A model generated the notes under the pieces. It saw nothing but the letters and a program-made list of their open reading frames with translations. It was not told the origin of the DNA and did no database searches. Shown piece by piece: positions 59,425 through 64,000 of a stretch of 64,000 bases of DNA. The stretch's first letter is position 1; each line of letters starts with the position of its first letter. Position numbers and translations under genes: made by a program. Location: positions 558,001 through 622,000 of the forward strand of contig CAXRDE010000025.1 in the NCBI GenBank assembly GCA_964229355.1, written 5' to 3'. The stretch is from CAXRDE01 sp964229355. Lineage in GTDB: Bacteria; Cyanobacteriota; Sericytochromatia; UBA7694.

Positions 59425-60507
59425 TTAAAAAATGAGGTTAAAACAGGAGCCTTCGGATGAAGTTTCCAGTTGAATGTCAATATTGAGCTTGTCACAGAGC
59501 TCCTTGACAATGGCTAGCCCCAGACCATGCGAGTTTTCATTGGCCGTAGGCCGGGCAGACAATTGGGCAAAGCGTTGGTACAGACGTGCTTTATCTTCTG
59601 CAGTAAACCCCGGACCCTGATCTTGGATCTGAATCCAGGGACGGTGATTTTCCTGGGATTTTAAACGCATGTGCACCCTTCCGCCCACGGGGGTGTATTT
59701 AATGGCATTCGAAACCAGATTGTCCAGCACCTGCAATAAAAGCTTCGCATCTGAACGTACTGGCTCCACAGCGTCCCCCTGCAATTGCAGATGAATGTCT
59801 TTGCGCTGAGCCACTTGCTGGTAAAGCACATACACCTGTTGCAAAAGATAGGTCACTTCGATTTGATCCCATTCGGGTTCACTATAGCCCGCTTCAATGC
59901 GGTGCACGTCAAGCAAATTCTGAATCAATTCCAACCCCCGTTGGGTGGCCCGCTCAATGGTGCTAAAAATTTGTATTTTTTGCGCGTCAGAGAGGGTGCG
60001 TGATGAAGTCAGCAATTGGGTGGCCATTTGGATGGACGCAAAGGGGCTCCGCAAATCATGGCTGGCAATCATTAAAATCTTGTTTTTTTCCTGGTTGAGA
60101 GCCGTCAAATGCTGATGTTGAAAACGAATCACCAAATGGTTTTTTACCCGTGCCGTCAGCTCAATCACAGAGAAGGGTTTGGTAATGTAGTCCACACCGC
60201 CAGCGGCAAAGCCTTCTTTGACCGCTGTATCTTCCGTCATGCCGGTCAAAAAAATGACAGGTACATTTGTCCAACGGGCGTCTTGTTTGAGTTGGCGACA
60301 CATCTCAAAGCCCGAAAAAGGAGGCATTGATACATCTAACAAAATTAAATCGGGCTGAGTTTGCGCTAAAACACTTTCCAGTAAAGCAGGTTGCGTCAGC
60401 GCTGACACCTGGTAGCCTTCTGCTTTTAAGACCTGGTGAATCAAACGAATATTGTCAGGATCATCATCGATCACCAGGATTTTTGCCTGTTTTAAGGCCT
60501 TTTGCAT
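59425..60507 (-). CDS. Response regulator-histidine kinase hybrid (REC-HisKA-HATPase)
   Basis: A 360-residue protein with an N-terminal receiver (ILVIDDDPDN, LILLDVSMPPFSGFE with the phospho-Asp, FLTGMTEDTA, YITKPFS), then HisKA with IASHDLRSPFASIQ and HATPase with LDNLVSNAIKYTPVGG, DQGPGFTAEDKARLY and HGLGLAIVKELCDK. A receiver placed before the kinase suggests that another kinase controls it. The gene precedes the GAF kinase in the same operon and follows the 860-residue tailed protein gene by 24 bases, so all three may be transcribed together. Confidence 0.93.
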   Translation of the reverse strand: MQKALKQAKILVIDDDPDNIRLIHQVLKAEGYQVSALTQPALLESVLAQTQPDLILLDVSMPPFSGFEMCRQLKQDARWTNVPVIFLTGMTEDTAVKEGFAAGGVDYITKPFSVIELTARVKNHLVIRFQHQHLTALNQEKNKILMIASHDLRSPFASIQMATQLLTSSRTLSDAQKIQIFSTIERATQRGLELIQNLLDVHRIEAGYSEPEWDQIEVTYLLQQVYVLYQQVAQRKDIHLQLQGDAVEPVRSDAKLLLQVLDNLVSNAIKYTPVGGRVHMRLKSQENHRPWIQIQDQGPGFTAEDKARLYQRFAQLSARPTANENSHGLGLAIVKELCDKLNIDIQLETSSEGSCFNLIF

Positions 60508-60531
60508 ATTTCTACCTACTCAGAACACGTC

Positions 60532-63114
60532 TTAACGGGTTTCCACCAATTTTTGCAATGCCGCTTGATAGGCTTCCTTATTCCAAAACGACGTGTTTTG
60601 TGCCTGTTCCAGCAGCCGTTTCATGGTAGCACGGGTTTCAGGCTTGAGGGTCTGAATTTCGGCGGGTGACATTTGGGAAATAAGTTCGCGGGTGAGTTCA
60701 GCCGCAGGCAAGTTGGCCCCCAGTTTCGTCAACGGTACCCGTGCCCGTGGTGAAGTAGACGCCCCCTTCGCCACCGTGAAAAGCTCATCAAAGCGTCCCT
60801 GCAGGCCTTCATGCTGGTGCAGATGGCGGAGCAGAGCCGCCTGACCTTCTGTGGAAAACTCCTGACGCACATTCTGGAACCAGCTCAGGCCTTCAGGTTG
60901 GTTGAGTATTTTTTGTAAGTTCCCCACGCTGTCGGCGTCTTGTAACACCTTTAAAGCGGTGGCTTTTTGGGCATCACCCGTAAACCAATCGTCGGTCAAA
61001 TCGCTGACCATTTGTTTATAATCGGCGCTCGAAATCCGCTGTTTGGTTTCAGCGCTGGCGGCGGACCACATGCGATCCAAATGTTGCGTGTCGTCAAGGC
61101 GAGCCAAACGGGTCAGCATACGGTGGGGTTTTTCAATGCCCTGATCACTCAAACGCTGCAGGCGATCGAGCAATTGCGAACGGGCCTCGGCATTTTCAAT
61201 TTCTTCGATTAAACGCCCGGTGTTCATTTGGTTCATAAGGGCCACAAAGTCTTTGTCTGACACATCCATGACGGTATCAAAGAGTTGGTTTTCTTCATAG
61301 CTATCGGTGAGTTGATCCATGAGCTGGTTGGCCACCGCCACCCGTTCCGATAAGTCTGCGGGCTTGAGTTGCGCTTGCAGCTCTTCGCGAGAGGCCGGGC
61401 GTTCAAAGGGAATTTCTCCCATGCCGGGCCAACCATAGGCATCCACCATCTGAGAAACGTGGGTGTATTGACGGGCAATGGCTTCTTCCTGGGTGCTTAC
61501 CCCCAGCTTACGCAGATCCTGACGTACTGCTCCAGACAAATCGCTTTCGCCCCAGACCGCATCAACCCCCCAGGCAGCCAGGCCTACAGCGGTAGCACCA
61601 ATCAGGGTAATGGGTGCAGCAGGCCCACTTAACACCGTGGCCGCCGCAATCGAGGCCACGCCTGAGCCAATACCCATGGCCCGACTGGTCATGCCCGCAA
61701 TATCTTCGTTATGCAATTCATCATAAAGCGCCATCGAGTCCATGGTAATGTTAACGCCCGTCAGCACCGAACTGAGCACCGGAACTTTTAAGGCACCCAC
61801 GGGCATCTTGTAATGCATTTTACTCACCAGGTTGGCAGCATCATCCAAACCGGCCAAACGCAAGGCAAAATGGGACATCGAAGCGGTACCAATCGAAGCG
61901 GTGGTTAAGCCCACCCATTCTTTAGGATCTTGCGGCATACCGCGCTGGGTCAAACCAATGACCGAGCCAGCCAAAAGCACCGTGCCCAGCACATTTTGCG
62001 TTTGCATATGGCTCAAGAAACGCGAGGCGTCCTCTTGAATGTCAGCGGGCAATTGATCCACTTTTTTCATGAGATTTTGGGCCAAATCATTATAGTCGGT
62101 GGCCTCTGTACCGTCGGCCAGCGAGGCCACAGCCTGGGTGATTTCTTTAATGCGGTCCTCGGGCAAGCTGGCCAAACGCGTCAGATTATTGGCTTGCAGA
62201 CCAATACTGGCAGTACTTTGCTGAGCTTTTAGATAGACCCCCAGGGCATCACCCAGACTGGCGCGGGCCGCATCACCGGCTTCGGAGTTACTTTGAATCA
62301 TGCGCAGCGCCTGAGAGCGCAGGGTTTTTTCGATCAGGTCGTCGGCAATGTTTTTGGCCAGGCGTGGATTTAAGAGAGAAAGGGCGGACAGCTCTTTTTG
62401 GATTTTTTCTTGAATGGCTTCGGGCGCGGTATCTTGCAGTTCTTTTTGAAAACTGTCGGACAGCAAATAGGCCGCTTGCTGATGCGAACGCATACGGATA
62501 TTGTCGCCAAACACCGTTTGTAGAGCGTCTTGCTGGGCCGCATCAAAAGCAGCCTTAACTTCGGGCTCCTGGGTTAAGGCCTTGTATTCAGCCTCTACCT
62601 GGGCTCGGCGCATTTGCAGAATGTCATAAGCCTCAGGGTCTTCTTTGAGGCGGGGGTTGTTGAGCATAGACATAAGACGTAAGGAGGTCTCAAAACGATC
62701 CAGGAGTGAACCATCCTGGGCGGCGGAAAGTTTTTCTTTGACGTTATTGTTGTAGGTGTCGAGCAGGTTTTCCATTTCTTCTGAGGCAATGGCACGAGGC
62801 TTCACCTGTGACAGATCAGGACGCTTATAAGGGGCGGTCACCACAATCTCGGCCACGGTATTGACTTCTGTGTCGGCAGTCATCTCTGCCACCACCTCTT
62901 CGCCCACCACATCGACCAATTCCACGTGCGACAAACTGCTGCCCCTGGCCAATTCAGAGGCTTGCACCACGATTTCCACATCTGCCGGTTTCAGCTCCTG
63001 CGCCTCGGGCAACACCGAGGTGGGCTTTTCGACGGCAGGGGCCGAAGGCGGACTGGCCGGAGGAGCCGGTAAGGGCCGAGGCCCTTGCGCTTGATTACGG
63101 GATTGAATATTCAT
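60532..63114 (-). CDS. Large Pro-rich-tailed helical protein
   Basis: An 860-residue protein without signal peptide. Residues 1-35 are Pro/Ala-rich (MNIQSRNQAQGPRPLPAPPA), sharing MNIQSRxQ with the protein at 39087. The rest is predicted mostly helical, with Gly/Ala-rich hydrophobic stretches near 475-520 (GSGVASIAAATVLSGPAAPI, GATAVGLAAWG) and around 370-400 (NVLGTVLLAGSVIGLTQRG) that could insert into membranes. No enzyme motif is seen. Glycine-rich amphipathic regions in a long helical protein recall pore-forming or translocator proteins, but this is only a resemblance. AAAGG precedes the ATG. It heads an apparent operon with two kinases. Confidence 0.8.
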   Translation of the reverse strand: MNIQSRNQAQGPRPLPAPPASPPSAPAVEKPTSVLPEAQELKPADVEIVVQASELARGSSLSHVELVDVVGEEVVAEMTADTEVNTVAEIVVTAPYKRPDLSQVKPRAIASEEMENLLDTYNNNVKEKLSAAQDGSLLDRFETSLRLMSMLNNPRLKEDPEAYDILQMRRAQVEAEYKALTQEPEVKAAFDAAQQDALQTVFGDNIRMRSHQQAAYLLSDSFQKELQDTAPEAIQEKIQKELSALSLLNPRLAKNIADDLIEKTLRSQALRMIQSNSEAGDAARASLGDALGVYLKAQQSTASIGLQANNLTRLASLPEDRIKEITQAVASLADGTEATDYNDLAQNLMKKVDQLPADIQEDASRFLSHMQTQNVLGTVLLAGSVIGLTQRGMPQDPKEWVGLTTASIGTASMSHFALRLAGLDDAANLVSKMHYKMPVGALKVPVLSSVLTGVNITMDSMALYDELHNEDIAGMTSRAMGIGSGVASIAAATVLSGPAAPITLIGATAVGLAAWGVDAVWGESDLSGAVRQDLRKLGVSTQEEAIARQYTHVSQMVDAYGWPGMGEIPFERPASREELQAQLKPADLSERVAVANQLMDQLTDSYEENQLFDTVMDVSDKDFVALMNQMNTGRLIEEIENAEARSQLLDRLQRLSDQGIEKPHRMLTRLARLDDTQHLDRMWSAASAETKQRISSADYKQMVSDLTDDWFTGDAQKATALKVLQDADSVGNLQKILNQPEGLSWFQNVRQEFSTEGQAALLRHLHQHEGLQGRFDELFTVAKGASTSPRARVPLTKLGANLPAAELTRELISQMSPAEIQTLKPETRATMKRLLEQAQNTSFWNKEAYQAALQKLVETR

Positions 63115-63153
63115 GAATAAAAACCTTTATCTGCGTCAACACGATTACTCATA

Positions 63154-63600
63154 TTATCGCTGTTGTTGAAAGAAACTTGCGAGCAAAGCCGCGCTTTCTG
63201 TCTCACAAATGCCGCCATAGACCTGTAAAGCATCGGTGGGGAAATAGTGACAAAAGTCGAGCACGGTTCCTGCTGCGCCCCATTTGAGGTTATAACTGCC
63301 AAAGACCAGGGTGCCCACATGGCTGTGGAGTACGGCCCCCATACACATGGGACAGGGCTCTAAGGTCACAAACAAGGTACTTTGCCTTAACACCGCACGG
63401 GGAAAGCGTTCGCAAGCCTGCTGCAACACTTTAAACTCCGCGTGTAATAAAGGCTGATCGTTGGCATGACAGGTATTGGCGGCACCCAGGTGTTGCCCAT
63501 CGGGCAGTTGCAGCACGGCCCCGACCGGTACTTCACCGGCAGTGTGGGCCTGGCGAGCCCATTGCAAAGCCAGCTCCATGCCCGCCGTTAAATGTGACAC
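63154..63600 (-). CDS. tadA: tRNA-specific adenosine deaminase TadA
   Basis: A 148-residue zinc deaminase that converts adenosine 34 of tRNA-Arg to inosine. Motifs: LLHAEFKVLQQACERFPRAV with the zinc His and catalytic Glu, LFVTLEPCPMCMGAVLHSHV with the two zinc Cys, and VGTLVFGSYNLKWGAAGTVL. Length and order match the family. A guanine deaminase or another member of the fold is a less likely alternative. The last gene before the window edge follows closely upstream. Confidence 0.85.
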   Translation of the reverse strand: MSHLTAGMELALQWARQAHTAGEVPVGAVLQLPDGQHLGAANTCHANDQPLLHAEFKVLQQACERFPRAVLRQSTLFVTLEPCPMCMGAVLHSHVGTLVFGSYNLKWGAAGTVLDFCHYFPTDALQVYGGICETESAALLASFFQQQR

Positions 63601-63611
63601 CCAGAGGCTAC

Positions 63612-64000
63612 CTACTTGCCGTGCTTTTTCTTAAAAAAGCCATAGGCAGCATTAATACTGGCCATAATTTTGGTGGCCAACTCTCGCTCTTTTTCGGTTT
63701 GATAGCGATCGGGGTGGTATTTGCGGGCCATTTTTTTATAGGCTTTTTCGATCTCTTCAAAGGTGGCGTTGCGCCCAATTTCTAGCGTGGCGTAGGGGTC
63801 ATATTGCAAGCCCCCTTCCGGCGCTTCATAGGCGCGCTGGCGGGACTGCGATTGAGACTGCTGTTGCCCTGAAGTCCCCTGACTGCCGTACATGTCTTCA
63901 AAGGTACTTTGATAGGCCTCAAACTCGGGTTGTTTGCGAAAGTAGTTTAAAAACTCTTCGTTAAACTCCCGCTCGCCCTGGGTCAAATGCGTTAGCTCGG
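63612..64000 (-). CDS. J-domain protein, 5' end beyond the window
   Basis: The C-terminal 60 residues are a DnaJ J-domain (YDPYATLEIGRNATFEEIEK, AYKKMARKYHPDRY with the HPD tripeptide, ATKIMASINAAYGFFKKKHG), which stimulates Hsp70 ATPase. The N-terminal side (FNEEFLNYFRKQPEFEAYQS, then a Gln/Ser-rich linker) is open to base 64000 with no stop. A TTG at 63986 could serve as start, but the frame continues upstream in protein-like sequence, so the gene is probably longer and truncated here. A C-terminal J-domain is typical of specialised J-proteins rather than DnaJ itself. Confidence 0.8.
   Translation of the reverse strand, partial: ELTHLTQGEREFNEEFLNYFRKQPEFEAYQSTFEDMYGSQGTSGQQQSQSQSRQRAYEAPEGGLQYDPYATLEIGRNATFEEIEKAYKKMARKYHPDRYQTEKERELATKIMASINAAYGFFKKKHGK

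Noticed and set aside
27616..63114. Naming the Pro-rich tails as type III secretion signals.
   Set aside because: No type III apparatus gene is in the window and such signals cannot be identified by composition alone.
1..64000. CRISPR arrays, tRNA or rRNA genes, prophage modules.
   Set aside because: No regularly spaced direct repeats, no cloverleaf that I could identify and no phage structural genes were seen on either strand.

Overview
The window reads as chromosomal DNA from a free-living or predatory-type bacterium that I cannot place with confidence. Housekeeping-type genes include tadA, an ABC-F ATPase, a CDF metal transporter, a small RRM RNA-binding protein of the kind common in Cyanobacteria and their non-photosynthetic relatives, and large hybrid sensor kinases. 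Two lipoproteins have classical lipoboxes. Most genes look moderately GC-rich; the stretch around 15.4-21.3 kb and the two variable parts of hsdS are visibly richer in A and T. No rRNA, tRNA or CRISPR array was seen.

Layout. 1-15.3 kb is a dispersed type I restriction-modification locus on the minus strand (hsdM, hsdS, hsdR), with toxin-antitoxin cassettes packed into the gaps: a RelE pair whose antitoxin end is fused to a TPR-like body, HigBA, an HTH gene split by a TnpB element, a Panacea/Zeta pair, and a HigBA-like pair with a damaged toxin. A glycosyltransferase follows hsdS directly. 15.6-20.3 kb holds gene remnants and a Gabija-type pair (OLD-family nuclease plus UvrD-like helicase). 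21.4-26.3 kb is sbcDC, with sbcD frameshifted.

26.4-40.7 kb is an accessory region of mostly unrecognised proteins. Several have Pro/Ala/Thr-rich N-terminal tails, among them a calpain-like protease and a caspase-like candidate. A 32-bp promoter motif (GATACC-N7-GAAA-N9-TA) occurs seven times in the window, always between genes and correctly oriented, 30-50 bases before a start codon; six of the seven lie here. I consider this shared promoter and the tailed-protein family the best candidates for something undescribed.

40.7-44.8 kb is a complete Hen1-Pnkp RNA-repair operon. 44.8-53 kb carries secreted proteins, an amber-interrupted hydrolase, a lone MazF, a YeiH-type exporter, an FHA-nucleotide cyclase, an ABC-F ATPase and a CDF transporter. 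53-60.5 kb carries three multidomain histidine kinases. The end holds an 860-residue tailed protein, tadA and a J-domain gene cut by the window edge.

Unifying themes are defence (restriction-modification, Gabija, toxin-antitoxin), repair of damaged RNA that could offset RNase toxins, and an unusual number of interrupted genes, which may be real decay or sequencing error.
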